Assembly (NCBI GenBank): GCA_031291055.1
Contig: JARLJU010000203.1
Span: 1-64,000, forward strand
Length of the DNA: 64,000 bases
Source of the DNA: Rudaea sp.
Lineage (GTDB): Bacteria > Pseudomonadota > Gammaproteobacteria > Xanthomonadales > Rhodanobacteraceae
Direction: 5' to 3'
The translations under genes and the position numbers were made by a program. The notes below the pieces were generated by a model. It was given only the letters and a program-made list of their open reading frames with translations, did not search any database and was not told the DNA's origin. Shown here piece after piece: positions 14,770 through 22,940 of the stretch (the first letter of the stretch is position 1; each line of letters starts with the position of its first letter).

Positions 14770-15444
14770 ATGCGCTCGTTGGGTGCGTTCCATTTTCCTT
14801 TGTTCGTATGCATTGCGGCAGGTTGCGCAACCACGAATGTCACCGCGTTCAAGGACACCGATTTTGCGGCCAAGCAATATCACCACGTCGCGGCCTTTGT
14901 GGTGGGCGGTACTCTGGAAGGTCGGCAAGACACGGAGCTGAAGCTTTGTGCTGAGATTGCACCGACCGCCTGCACGCCAGGCTTGAGCGTATTGCCGCCT
15001 ACTAGGCAATACACGCCTGAGGAAAGTGCAAAGCTAATCAGTGGCAGCGATTCGGATGCCGTGCTGATTGTCTCTATCGGCTCTGATAACTCGCAGTCCG
15101 CGATCATCGGCTATCAGACTTTCGCTACTGCCCAGGCCAGTGGAACTGCAACCACCACGGGCACTGTGAACACCTACGGAAACGTGGGTACCTATCAGGG
15201 AACCACGCAGGGGAACGCTTCAGCAACCGGACAATCCACCACTATGCCGATCATAGTCCACTCCCGCGTTGCTGCTGGAACCGTCACCCTGTTAGACGTA
15301 GCCACAGGCAAGACCGCGTGGAGCGGTGAAGCGCACACCCAGGGAAGAGGCCGGTTCGGGACAACTGATAGCGCGTTTGAATCGTCGGCGGCCAAAGAAA
15401 TCATCGGCCAGCTGCGCGCATCAGGACTTGTCGCTAAGCGGTAG
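14770..15444 (+). CDS. Predicted lipoprotein of the element
   Basis: 224 residues. The N-terminus MRSLGAFHFPLFVCIAAGCATT has a lipobox IAAGC, so C19 would be the lipidated residue. The mature protein has a two-part layout: a DUF4136-like domain (DSDAVLIVSIGSDNSQSAII... and VHSRVAAGTVTLLDVATGKTAWSGEA) split by a low-complexity Gly/Thr/Ala insert (TTTGTVNTYGNVGTYQGTTQG). Probably anchored in the outer membrane. It is the last gene before the right end of the element. Function unknown. Confidence 0.7.
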   Translation: MRSLGAFHFPLFVCIAAGCATTNVTAFKDTDFAAKQYHHVAAFVVGGTLEGRQDTELKLCAEIAPTACTPGLSVLPPTRQYTPEESAKLISGSDSDAVLIVSIGSDNSQSAIIGYQTFATAQASGTATTTGTVNTYGNVGTYQGTTQGNASATGQSTTMPIIVHSRVAAGTVTLLDVATGKTAWSGEAHTQGRGRFGTTDSAFESSAAKEIIGQLRASGLVAKR

Positions 15445-15467
15445 ACGTGATCTAGGCTACCGGACAA

Positions 15468-15496
15468 AAATTGGTAGCCAGATGGGTAGCCAATTT
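15468..15496. repeat. Inverted repeat with twin GGTAGCCA motifs inside the right end
   Basis: AAATTGG (15468-15474) and CCAATTT (15490-15496) form an inverted repeat that encloses two direct GGTAGCCA copies (15473-15480 and 15485-15492) 12 bases apart. It lies 42 bases inside attR and mirrors the twin GGGTAGCTA motifs at the left end. Likely integrase or excisionase binding sites. Confidence 0.5.
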
Positions 15497-15537
15497 ACAA
15501 AATAGTGCTATAGGCCGCACTGCATATAGGTTCCGGT

Positions 15538-15556
15538 AGTCGTACCAGGACTATCG
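15538..15556 (+). repeat. attR, 19-bp direct repeat
   Basis: AGTCGTACCAGGACTATCG, identical to attL at 7794-7812. It contains the stop codon of the minus-strand GT9 gene (15551-15553), so recombination at this site leaves that gene's stop intact. Confidence 0.88.
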
Positions 15557-15575
15557 CGCCACGGCAGGCGGCTGA
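15540..15575 (+). pseudogene. Displaced original 3' end of the DUF6165 gene
   Basis: In frame with the attL copy, the bases after the right repeat read SYQDYRATAGG followed by TGA (15573-15575). This is the natural end of the DUF6165 protein, cut off by the insertion. It overlaps the 3' end of the convergent GT9 gene by 25 bases. Confidence 0.8.
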
Positions 15576-16642
15576 GTGCCGGCGTTGCGCCGCAGCGCAA
15601 ACACCTCTAGCCGCTCGATCACGTCGTCAACCTCGATCAAATCCATCACTCCCGGGTATTCCAGCTTTGTGCCCCAGGCCAGTTCCGACGCGGGTTTGCC
15701 GCGGAACTTGCGCGCAGCATCATCGTAGCGGTCCACGCACCATTGTCGGTCGGAATAGGGGCCGGAACGCCGGGGGTTGCTGGCTGCGTGCAGGCCGAGC
15801 ACCGGTGCGCCGACGGCGTTGGCCATGTGCATGGGGCCGGAGTCCGGGGTCAACACCAGGGTTGCGTGGCGCGCAAGGGCGAGGAATTGCTTGAGCGTGT
15901 CCTTGCCGATGAGATCAATCGGTTTATTTGTTGCTTTTTCCACAATCGCGTCGCCGAATGTGCGTTCGTAGGCGCTGGGTCCGCCGCATAGCGCAACGCG
16001 CCAGCCCAGCCTGGTCGCGGCATGATCCATTGCCGCGGCATAGCGCTCCGGGCGCCAGTTGCGGACTGTATGGCTGGAACAGGGGCTGACCAGCAACGTA
16101 GGCGCGTCACCGGGCAGATGCTGCGTGGCGAAGGCATCGGCTTGAGCGGGTATGGGAATATCCCAGCGCACCTGCGTCTGCGCGAGCCCAAGCGGCTCGA
16201 TGAAGCTGGCCATCGCATCGAGCACGTGTTCGCCGCTGCGTGCGGCGATGCGGCGATTGACGAACAGGCCGTGCAGATCCTTCGAGCGCGCGCGGTCGTA
16301 ACCGATACGCAGTGGCGCATGCACCAGGGTGCTGAGCAGATTCGCTCGCAATGCCACCTGCATGTGCAACAGTGCGTCGAAACGGCGGCCGCGCAACTGC
16401 GCGCGCACCGCATCGAAGCCACGCCAGCCTTGGGCCTTGTCGAAGACGACGAACTCGACGCCGCCGATATCGCCGACCAGCTTGTGCTCTAGCTTGCCGA
16501 TGATCCAGGTCAGCTGCGTCTGTGGCCATTGTGCTTGCAAGGTACGCACAAGCGGCACGACGTGGGTCGCGTCGCCGAGTGCCGAAGTGCGCAGCAGGCA
16601 GAGCGATTGCGGCGGAATGGCGGAAAATGGCGCTTCTGGCAT
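15551..16642 (-). CDS. Glycosyltransferase family 9, heptosyltransferase-like
   Basis: 363 residues of the ADP-heptose:LPS heptosyltransferase family (GT9, GT-B fold). The N-terminal domain begins LLRTSALGDATHVVPLVRTL, the WaaC/WaaF-type opening. The nucleotide-sugar domain includes VSPCSSHTVRNWRPERYAAAM and the signature TPDSGPMHMANAVGAPVLGLHAASNPRRSGPY. It transfers a sugar, most likely heptose, to the LPS inner core at the cytoplasmic face. It is divergent from kdkA (47 bases between starts), another inner-core gene. WaaC rather than WaaF is likely, but not proved. Confidence 0.87.
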   Translation of the reverse strand: MPEAPFSAIPPQSLCLLRTSALGDATHVVPLVRTLQAQWPQTQLTWIIGKLEHKLVGDIGGVEFVVFDKAQGWRGFDAVRAQLRGRRFDALLHMQVALRANLLSTLVHAPLRIGYDRARSKDLHGLFVNRRIAARSGEHVLDAMASFIEPLGLAQTQVRWDIPIPAQADAFATQHLPGDAPTLLVSPCSSHTVRNWRPERYAAAMDHAATRLGWRVALCGGPSAYERTFGDAIVEKATNKPIDLIGKDTLKQFLALARHATLVLTPDSGPMHMANAVGAPVLGLHAASNPRRSGPYSDRQWCVDRYDDAARKFRGKPASELAWGTKLEYPGVMDLIEVDDVIERLEVFALRRNAGTQPPAVAR

Positions 16643-16689
16643 GCGGGCTTGCTAAACTTCCACAACGAGGACGGGTCCAACCCGATACG

Positions 16690-17475
16690 ATGATCCAGGC
16701 ACAGCTACAGACCACCGCGGACGGGGCGATTGTGTTCGACCCGGTGGCAGCGGCACAAGCCGGTGGCGCCATTCCGGGCGGGTTTGATCCGGACTGGTTC
16801 GAGGCCGGGCATTGGCGCGCACTGGGAGCGGCGGAAAGTGCGCGCGGAGGGCGGGGCGGAGCCATCTATCTTGATGCGCCTTTCGGTCGCAGCGTGCTGC
16901 GGCACTATCGTCGCGGCGGCATGGTCGCCGGTCTTCTGGGCGATCGTTATCTTTGGACTCGCGCCGAGCGCACGCGCGGTTTCGCGGAATTTCGTCTGCT
17001 GGCTGAACTGCACGGGCGCGGTCTGCCGGTGCCGGCACCGGTTGCTGCGCGCTATCGGCGCGATGGCGTCCATTACCGCGCGGACCTGATCACGCGCCGT
17101 ATCGAAGGCGCTGTCACCCTGGCCGAACTGGTCGCGGACGGTCGCTGTGATGCGCAGATCGCCGCCGGCGTCGGCGCCACGGTTGCCGAATTCCATGCCG
17201 GCGGCGCCTGTCATGCCGACCTCAACGCCCACAACGTGCTGCTCGTTGGCGAAAAGGTGTGGCTGGTGGACTTCGATCGTGGCCAGCTGCGCACGCCCGT
17301 GCAGGCCTGGCAACTGGCGAATCTGTGGCGCTTGCGGCGCTCACTGCTGAAACTCGGCGCCGCCCGCGATGGCGAGCCGGCGTTCGACCGCGCGCTATGG
17401 AAACCGCTGATGGCGGCATACGAGCGGCGCCTTGGCGAAATCCAGGGCTTGCCTGTGCGGAGCGCACGCGCATGA
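16690..17475 (+). CDS. kdkA: 3-deoxy-D-manno-octulosonic acid kinase (KDO kinase)
   Basis: The start at ATG 16690 gives a 261-residue protein typical of KdkA; the open frame extends upstream without support. The fold is protein-kinase-like: the catalytic loop CHADLNAHNVLL and the metal-binding DFDRG are present. It phosphorylates KDO in the lipid A-KDO core using ATP on the inner membrane, providing the negative charge that bacteria lacking WaaP-type heptose kinases need. Its stop overlaps the next ATG (17472-17475). The divergent GT9 gene supports an LPS-core role. Confidence 0.9.
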   Translation: MIQAQLQTTADGAIVFDPVAAAQAGGAIPGGFDPDWFEAGHWRALGAAESARGGRGGAIYLDAPFGRSVLRHYRRGGMVAGLLGDRYLWTRAERTRGFAEFRLLAELHGRGLPVPAPVAARYRRDGVHYRADLITRRIEGAVTLAELVADGRCDAQIAAGVGATVAEFHAGGACHADLNAHNVLLVGEKVWLVDFDRGQLRTPVQAWQLANLWRLRRSLLKLGAARDGEPAFDRALWKPLMAAYERRLGEIQGLPVRSARA

Positions 17476-18248
17476 ATCTCGCCTTGCGCTTCCTTGGCGT
17501 GGGCTCGGCCCAAGCCGTCGAACTGGGCTCGTCGGGCGCTGTGCTGGAACGTGACGGCGCGCCCTTGTTGCTGATCGATTGTGGCCCGGAAACCTTGAAT
17601 CGGTATCTGGATATCTATGGCGAGGCGCCGCGTGCGGTGTATGTCACGCACACGCATATGGACCACGTCGCCGGGCTCGAACGGTTGTTCTATCGCGCGT
17701 ATTTCGATTCGGCGCTGAAGGGGAAGGTCCAATTGTTCGCACACGCCGCCTTGCTGCCGTATCTGCAAGCCCGTGTCGCGGATTATCCGAACGTCATTGC
17801 CGAGGGCGGCGCGAATTTCTGGGACGCGTTCCATCTCGTCCCGTGCTCGCGCGGATTCTGGTACGAAGGATTCTGGTTCGATGTCTTTCCCACCCGCCAT
17901 CACGCGCCAATGACGTCGTTCGGCATCACCCTGAAGGGCGCATTCGCCTGGACCGGTGACACGCGTCCGATTCCGGAAATGCTGGCGCAATATGCGCCCG
18001 CACCCGCGTTGATTGCACACGATTGCGGCCTGGCAGGCAACCCTTCGCATACCGGCATCGATGACATCGAACGCGAGTATTCCCCGGAACAACGTACACG
18101 CCTGCTGCTGTATCACTACGCCAGTGCTGCCGATGGCGTCGCGCTGGGCGCGCTCGGCTATCACGCGGCGCAACGCGACGAACGCGTCGCCCTGCCTGCG
18201 CCGGGAGCAAGCATCGTTCCGCCAAATACGTCGAAGGTTGTGGCATGA
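17472..18248 (+). CDS. MBL-fold metallo-hydrolase
   Basis: 258 residues of the metallo-beta-lactamase superfamily. The metal site motif THTHMDHVAG (HxHxDH) lies near residues 59-68. A further histidine is in FPTRHHAPMTSFG, the aspartate in WTGDTRPIPE, and a late histidine in IAHDCG. The layout resembles RNase Z/phosphodiesterase-like members. The substrate is unknown. The gene overlaps both kdkA upstream and moaA downstream by 4 bases, so it is translated with them. Confidence 0.8.
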   Translation: MNLALRFLGVGSAQAVELGSSGAVLERDGAPLLLIDCGPETLNRYLDIYGEAPRAVYVTHTHMDHVAGLERLFYRAYFDSALKGKVQLFAHAALLPYLQARVADYPNVIAEGGANFWDAFHLVPCSRGFWYEGFWFDVFPTRHHAPMTSFGITLKGAFAWTGDTRPIPEMLAQYAPAPALIAHDCGLAGNPSHTGIDDIEREYSPEQRTRLLLYHYASAADGVALGALGYHAAQRDERVALPAPGASIVPPNTSKVVA

Positions 18249-19294
18249 ACCGCGTGGCGATCCCGCACACGCTGATTCAACCGCTGCCTGGCGACAGATT
18301 GCAGCGGCCGCTGCACGACCTGCGCATCTCGGTGATCGACCGCTGCAATTTCCGCTGCCCGTATTGCATGCCCGAGGACCAATACGCCCAGGATCATGTG
18401 TTCCTGGCCAAAGACCAGCGTCTGCGTTTCGAGGAAATCGAGCGTCTGGCGCGCACTTTCGTGACGCTGGGTGTGCGCAAGTTGCGTCTGACTGGCGGCG
18501 AGCCGTTGCTGCGTCGCGAACTGCCGGAACTGGTGCGCATGCTGGCGCGGATTCCACAAGTTGAAGATCTGGCCATGACCACGAACGGCGTGCTGCTGCC
18601 GCGCATGGCGCCGGCGTTGCGCGCGGCTGGATTGCAGCGACTGACCGTTTCGCTGGACACGCTGGACGCGGCCACCTTTCGTCATCTTTCGGGCGGCCGC
18701 GGCGAGGTCGACGAGGTGCTCGCCGGCATTGCGGCGGCGGAAGCAGCGGGCTTTGCCCACTTGAAGCTCAATTGCGTGGTCATGCGCGACGTCAACGACA
18801 TGCAGGTACTGGATCTGGTCGAGCGCTTCCGCGGCAGCGGTCATATCGTGCGCTTCATCGAATACATGGATGTAGGCACGATCAATGGCTGGCGCGGCGA
18901 CCTGGTCGTGCCGAGTGCGGAACTGCACGCACGCATCCACGCGCGCTGGCCGCTGGCGCCGTTGCAGCGCGGTTATCGCGGCGAAGTGGCGCAGCGTTAC
19001 GCATTCGCCGATGGCGCCGGCGAGATCGGCTTCATCAGTTCGGTTTCGCAGCCGTTCTGCGGCGACTGCACGCGCGCACGGCTGTCCGCCGACGGCAAAT
19101 TGTATACCTGCCTGTTCGCGCGGACCGGGCTCGACCTGCGCGGACCGCTGCGCGCCGGCGCCGACGATGCCGAACTGGTCGAGGCGATAGCGGCACGCTG
19201 GTCGCAACGCGAAGATCGATACAGCGAGCGCCGTGCGGAACTGCGCGCGGCGGGAAATCCGGAAAAGGTGGAGATGTTTGCGATAGGTGGGTGA
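18245..19294 (+). CDS. moaA: GTP 3',8-cyclase
   Basis: 349 residues of the radical SAM family, catalysing the first step of molybdenum cofactor synthesis with MoaC. The N-terminal [4Fe-4S] motif is C34-x3-C38-x2-C41 (CNFRCPYC). LTGGEPLLR follows for SAM binding. The C-terminal cluster cysteines lie in FCGDCTRARLS...LYTC. It ends in the double glycine (FAIGG) required for activity. The ATG overlaps the MBL gene stop. Confidence 0.96.
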   Translation: MNRVAIPHTLIQPLPGDRLQRPLHDLRISVIDRCNFRCPYCMPEDQYAQDHVFLAKDQRLRFEEIERLARTFVTLGVRKLRLTGGEPLLRRELPELVRMLARIPQVEDLAMTTNGVLLPRMAPALRAAGLQRLTVSLDTLDAATFRHLSGGRGEVDEVLAGIAAAEAAGFAHLKLNCVVMRDVNDMQVLDLVERFRGSGHIVRFIEYMDVGTINGWRGDLVVPSAELHARIHARWPLAPLQRGYRGEVAQRYAFADGAGEIGFISSVSQPFCGDCTRARLSADGKLYTCLFARTGLDLRGPLRAGADDAELVEAIAARWSQREDRYSERRAELRAAGNPEKVEMFAIGG

Positions 19295-19414
19295 GCCGGT
19301 GCGCTTGTGCGATGCCTTGAATGGCATGCGCGCGCCGACGAACGCCCGAGGCAGGAGCCGGGGATCCAGCCATACCGTCTGTCCGCGAGAGCGGGCGCAT
19401 CGAGGTCGATTTGC

Positions 19415-19915
19415 ATGAGCAGCAAGGAAAAAAGCCTCACCCATGTCGATTCGCGAGGCCTGCCGCGCATGGTCGATGTTGGCGCCAAGACTCCCACGGC
19501 ACGACATGCCGCGGCACAGGCCATCGTGCGCTTTCCGGCGGCGGTCGTCCGCGCCTTGCGTGCGGGCGGCATGCGCGCGAAAAAAGGCCCGGTCATCGAT
19601 ACGGCAATCATCGCCGGCACGATGGCGGTCAAGCGCACGCATGAATTGATCCCCTTCTGTCATCCACTGGCGATCGAGCGCTGCGACTTCGCGGTCGAAT
19701 TCGCATCGCCCACGCAGCTGGTCATCCGCTGCGAAGTGGCGATCACGCACAAGACCGGCGTCGAAATGGAGGCGCTGACCGGCGCCACGGTGGCGGCGCT
19801 GACCGTCTATGACATGTGCAAGGCGCTGTCGCACGAAATCGTCATTGCCGAGGTGCGCCTGCTGGAGAAATCCGGTGGCAAGCGCCGCGTCGGTCGCAGC
19901 AAGGAGCCTGCGTGA
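19415..19915 (+). CDS. moaC: Cyclic pyranopterin monophosphate synthase
   Basis: The start at ATG 19415 gives the normal 166 residues, beginning [20 protein letters not shown]. Family motifs are [31 protein letters not shown] and [20 protein letters not shown]. It converts the MoaA product to cPMP. 120 bases separate it from moaA. Its stop overlaps the GTG of moaD. Confidence 0.96.
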   Translation: MSSKEKSLTHVDSRGLPRMVDVGAKTPTARHAAAQAIVRFPAAVVRALRAGGMRAKKGPVIDTAIIAGTMAVKRTHELIPFCHPLAIERCDFAVEFASPTQLVIRCEVAITHKTGVEMEALTGATVAALTVYDMCKALSHEIVIAEVRLLEKSGGKRRVGRSKEPA

Positions 19916-20151
19916 ACTACCGCATTTTATACTTTGCCTCATTGCGCGACGCCGCCGGCGGAGAGAGCGAGGATTGCGTCGCAGCAACCGCCGATGCGCG
20001 TACGCTGTACGCGCAATTGCGCGAGCGCCATGGCTTCGTGCTCGGCCACGAACGCCTGCGCATGGCCGTCAACGGCGAATTCGCGCGCTGGGACCGTGTC
20101 CTTGCCGATGGCGACGAAATCGCGTTTTTGCCGCCGGTATCGGGCGGGTGA
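19912..20151 (+). CDS. moaD: Molybdopterin synthase small subunit
   Basis: 79 residues, ubiquitin-like fold of the MoaD/ThiS family. Starts at GTG 19912 overlapping the moaC stop; a start further upstream in the open frame would lie inside moaC. The protein begins [17 protein letters not shown] and ends VSGG, the C-terminal Gly-Gly that is adenylated and converted to a thiocarboxylate for sulfur transfer to cPMP. Confidence 0.95.
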   Translation: MNYRILYFASLRDAAGGESEDCVAATADARTLYAQLRERHGFVLGHERLRMAVNGEFARWDRVLADGDEIAFLPPVSGG

Positions 20152-20213
20152 GGCTGAGCGTCGCGTAACAGCGCATCGCGCGCGATGCCGGAAGCACTGA
20201 GGAAACTGGCAGC

Positions 20214-20660
20214 ATGAACCGTTTTCGACTAAGTGATGCACCGATTGACATCACGGCGCTGGGTCGCGATCTCGCATCCACGAGCGCGGGCGCCTGTGTC
20301 ACGTTCGAGGGCCGCGTGCGCGATCACAATCATGGACGTGCCGTGCACGGGCTGGCGTACCAGGCATACGCCGCGCTGGCCGAAGCCGAAGGCGCGCGTA
20401 TCGTCGCCGCAGCGATGCAGCAATTTCCCATCGTGGAAGCATACTGCGTGCACCGGGTCGGCGTTCTGGAAATCGGCGATGTCGCCGTCTGGGTTGGAGT
20501 CAGTGCCGCGCATCGCGACGCTGCTTTCGCCGCCTGTCGCCACATCGTCGATGAGGTGAAAAAGAGCGTACCGATCTGGAAGAACGAGCGCTACGCTAAC
20601 GGCGAATCGGGCTGGCTGCATCCGGATGATTCGCGGGTCGATCCCGCTGGCGTAGGCTGA
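20214..20660 (+). CDS. moaE: Molybdopterin synthase catalytic subunit
   Basis: 148 residues. Characteristic segments are GACVTFEGRVRDHNHGRAVHGL, VHRVGVLEIGD, SAAHRDAAFAAC and VPIWKNERYANGESGW, with the catalytic lysine in the KKSVPIWKNE region. It forms the heterotetramer with MoaD that makes molybdopterin. 62 bases after moaD. The moaA-moaC-moaD-moaE order shows a full local set; moaB, moeA and mobA are not in the window. Confidence 0.95.
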   Translation: MNRFRLSDAPIDITALGRDLASTSAGACVTFEGRVRDHNHGRAVHGLAYQAYAALAEAEGARIVAAAMQQFPIVEAYCVHRVGVLEIGDVAVWVGVSAAHRDAAFAACRHIVDEVKKSVPIWKNERYANGESGWLHPDDSRVDPAGVG

Positions 20661-20783
20661 ACCGATTGCACGGCCGGGAGTCAAACTGAAATCCCTGGCG
20701 CCTCACGCCGGTCTTTTTGGCGTTCACGGCCGCGTAGCAGCGCGCGTGTTGAAATATCGAAATCCGGATTCAGGACAGCCAGC

Positions 20784-21317
20784 ATGAGCAAGAACAGAAG
20801 CCATTCAACGGCGGACACACTGCGGCGGCGCTTGTTGCTTGCCGGCGGAGCGATTGCCGCAGGCGCATTGCTGCTGAAACTGCGCATGCCCGGGATCGGC
20901 GAGGTTCGCGCCGCAGCACAGGAGGCGTTTGAAGTGACCCACACCGATGCCGAATGGCGATCGCTGCTTACGCCAGAGCAGTATTCCGTGCTGCGGCAGG
21001 AGGGCACGGAAAGACCGTTCAGCAGTCCGCTGGATCACGAGAAGCGCCGTGGAATCTTCGCCTGCGCCGGCTGTGGTCTGGACCTGTTCTCTTCCGATAC
21101 CAAATTCGACAGCGGCACCGGCTGGCCCAGTTTCTGGAAGCCGCTCGAGCATGCCGTCGGTGACCGCCGCGATACCACCCTGGGCATGGAACGCGACGAA
21201 GTGCATTGCCGGCGCTGCGGCGGTCACCTGGGACACGTCTTCGACGATGGTCCCCCGCCGACGGGACTTCGCTACTGCATGAACGGCGTTGCCCTGGTAT
21301 TCAAGGCCACCGCGTGA
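20784..21317 (+). CDS. msrB: Tat-exported peptide methionine (R)-S-oxide reductase
   Basis: 177 residues. The N-terminus has a twin-arginine signal, [19 protein letters not shown], so the enzyme is exported folded to the periplasm. The MsrB domain has zinc cysteines in CAGC and CRRC, the motif TGWPSFW, GHLGHVF, and the catalytic Cys in RYCMNG. It repairs oxidised methionine in periplasmic proteins. The thioredoxin-like protein directly downstream is a plausible electron donor. Confidence 0.92.
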   Translation: MSKNRSHSTADTLRRRLLLAGGAIAAGALLLKLRMPGIGEVRAAAQEAFEVTHTDAEWRSLLTPEQYSVLRQEGTERPFSSPLDHEKRRGIFACAGCGLDLFSSDTKFDSGTGWPSFWKPLEHAVGDRRDTTLGMERDEVHCRRCGGHLGHVFDDGPPPTGLRYCMNGVALVFKATA

Positions 21318-21355
21318 GAACGTCCTTCCGATTGCAGGCGACTGATGGAAGACTC

Positions 21356-22918
21356 ATGGCCAGTCACGACGCGCGTGGCGGACTGGTTCTGCTTTTCCGG
21401 ATCGCGGCTGCCTTCCTCATCGCGTCTGCCATGATGCACGTACGTCCAGTCGGCGCGGCGACGCCTGCGCCCGAGATCGCGCGTCCTGGCCTGCAATGGT
21501 TCAACGTCGCCGCGCCGATGCCGATTGCATCCTTGCGCGGTCGCATTGTTATCCTCGACTTCTGGACGGAAGGCTGCATCAACTGCATCCACATCATTCC
21601 GATCCTGAAATCGATCGAGCGCAGGTATCCTGACAAGGTCGTCGTCATCGGTGTGCATTCGCCGAAGTTCGACGAGGAAAAACGTGCCGCCAGCGTGCAG
21701 GATGCGGTCGAGCGCTACGAGATCCATCATCCGATCATCCACGATCCCGATCTGACGATCTGGAAAGACTACGATGTGCAGGCGTGGCCCACCCTGGTCA
21801 TCATTGGCGCTGATGGCGAGGTAGTCGGCCAGCTTGCCGGCGAACCCAGCCCCACCGCGTTCGAGAAATCCATCGACGATCTGGTGGCGAACGCGGGCAA
21901 GGCAGGCGAACTCAAACCGGCGACCCTGCAGTTGCAGGCGGCGGAAATGCCGAAGAGCCGATTCCTGTTTCCAGGCAAGATCAAGAGAATGCCGGGGACA
22001 CCGTTGCGCTGGGCACTGGCGGACTCGGGACACAACCAGATCGTGCTGCTCGACGATGCCGGCAACGATTTGCGGCGTTTTGGCAGCGGCAGTCCGGGCT
22101 TGACCGACGGCGGCGCCGATGCGGCTACGTTCGATCATCCGCAGGGATTGGTCGCGGCCGACGATGCCATCTTCGTCGCTGATACCGGCAATCACGCCAT
22201 CCGCCGCATCGATCTTAAGTCGGGCGCCGTCACCACGCTCGCCGGTACGGGCAAACGCGGCACGATTCTGACCGGCAGCGCAGTGCCGGGAATTTCCACG
22301 GCACTGGCGTCGCCCTGGGATCTGGAGAAACAGGGCGAACAATTGTTCTTTGCCAATGCCGGCACGCATCAGATCGGTGTGCTCAATCTGAGTACCGGCA
22401 CGGTCGCGCGCCTGGCCGGCAGCGGCGCCGAGGATTTGCTCGCCGGCTCCGCCGACCAGGCGGCACTCGCGCAGCCCAGCGGACTTTCGCTGAGCAGCGA
22501 CGGTCGCACGCTTTATGTGGCCGACGCCGAAAGCTCGGCGATCCGGGCAATCGCGCTGCGCGGCGCAGGTGAGACAAGTACTTTGGTCGGTGCCGGCCTG
22601 TTCGATTTCGGCCGCGTCGATGGCGCGTTCAGCGTGGCGAGATTGCAGCACCCGCTCGGGCTTGCCGTCGACGGCGACCGCATACTCGTAGCCGATACGT
22701 ACAACAACAGAATCCGCACGCTCGATCTCAAGCGGAAATCCGTATCGGAGTTCGACGGTGGAAAATTCACCTGCACCGATCCGATCTGTTACCCGACGCG
22801 CGAGCCTGCGGGCATAGCCATCGCCGGCAACGATCGGGTGCTGCTGGTCGATACCGGCAATCACCGGGTCGAGGAATATCGCCTATCCACGAAAACTTCC
22901 CGTACGTGGGCGCGCTGA
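21356..22918 (+). CDS. Secreted thioredoxin-like / NHL-repeat protein (NHLRC2-like)
   Basis: The start at ATG 21356 (GGAAG upstream) gives 520 residues. A signal peptide ends near VGAATPAP. A thioredoxin-fold domain follows at about residues 40-190 with the redox motif GCINC (CxxC) in LDFWTEGCINCIH. About six NHL repeats make a beta-propeller (AATFDHPQGLVAADDAIFVA, RLQHPLGLAVDGDRILVADT and similar). The same domain order occurs in NHLRC2-type proteins. It lies 38 bases after msrB, suggesting a shared periplasmic redox role. Confidence 0.85.
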   Translation: MASHDARGGLVLLFRIAAAFLIASAMMHVRPVGAATPAPEIARPGLQWFNVAAPMPIASLRGRIVILDFWTEGCINCIHIIPILKSIERRYPDKVVVIGVHSPKFDEEKRAASVQDAVERYEIHHPIIHDPDLTIWKDYDVQAWPTLVIIGADGEVVGQLAGEPSPTAFEKSIDDLVANAGKAGELKPATLQLQAAEMPKSRFLFPGKIKRMPGTPLRWALADSGHNQIVLLDDAGNDLRRFGSGSPGLTDGGADAATFDHPQGLVAADDAIFVADTGNHAIRRIDLKSGAVTTLAGTGKRGTILTGSAVPGISTALASPWDLEKQGEQLFFANAGTHQIGVLNLSTGTVARLAGSGAEDLLAGSADQAALAQPSGLSLSSDGRTLYVADAESSAIRAIALRGAGETSTLVGAGLFDFGRVDGAFSVARLQHPLGLAVDGDRILVADTYNNRIRTLDLKRKSVSEFDGGKFTCTDPICYPTREPAGIAIAGNDRVLLVDTGNHRVEEYRLSTKTSRTWAR

Positions 22919-22940
22919 ACGGTGCAACCGGCGTCAAACT

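Larger units (their letters stand above)
7794..15556 (+). mobile_element. 7.7-kb integrative element inserted in the DUF6165 gene
   Basis: The two boundaries are an exact 19-bp direct repeat, AGTCGTACCAGGACTATCG, at 7794-7812 and 15538-15556. Inside the left end is a P4-type tyrosine integrase facing inward. It is followed by an AlpA-like regulator, a RepA-like helicase, small unknown genes, integron-type cassettes, an XRE regulator and a lipoprotein. No conjugation, capsid or terminase gene is present, so it is likely a non-self-transmissible satellite or mobilisable island. Twin GGTAGC motifs lie inside each end. Removing the element restores a continuous DUF6165 frame, which is strong evidence for the boundaries. 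Confidence 0.88.
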
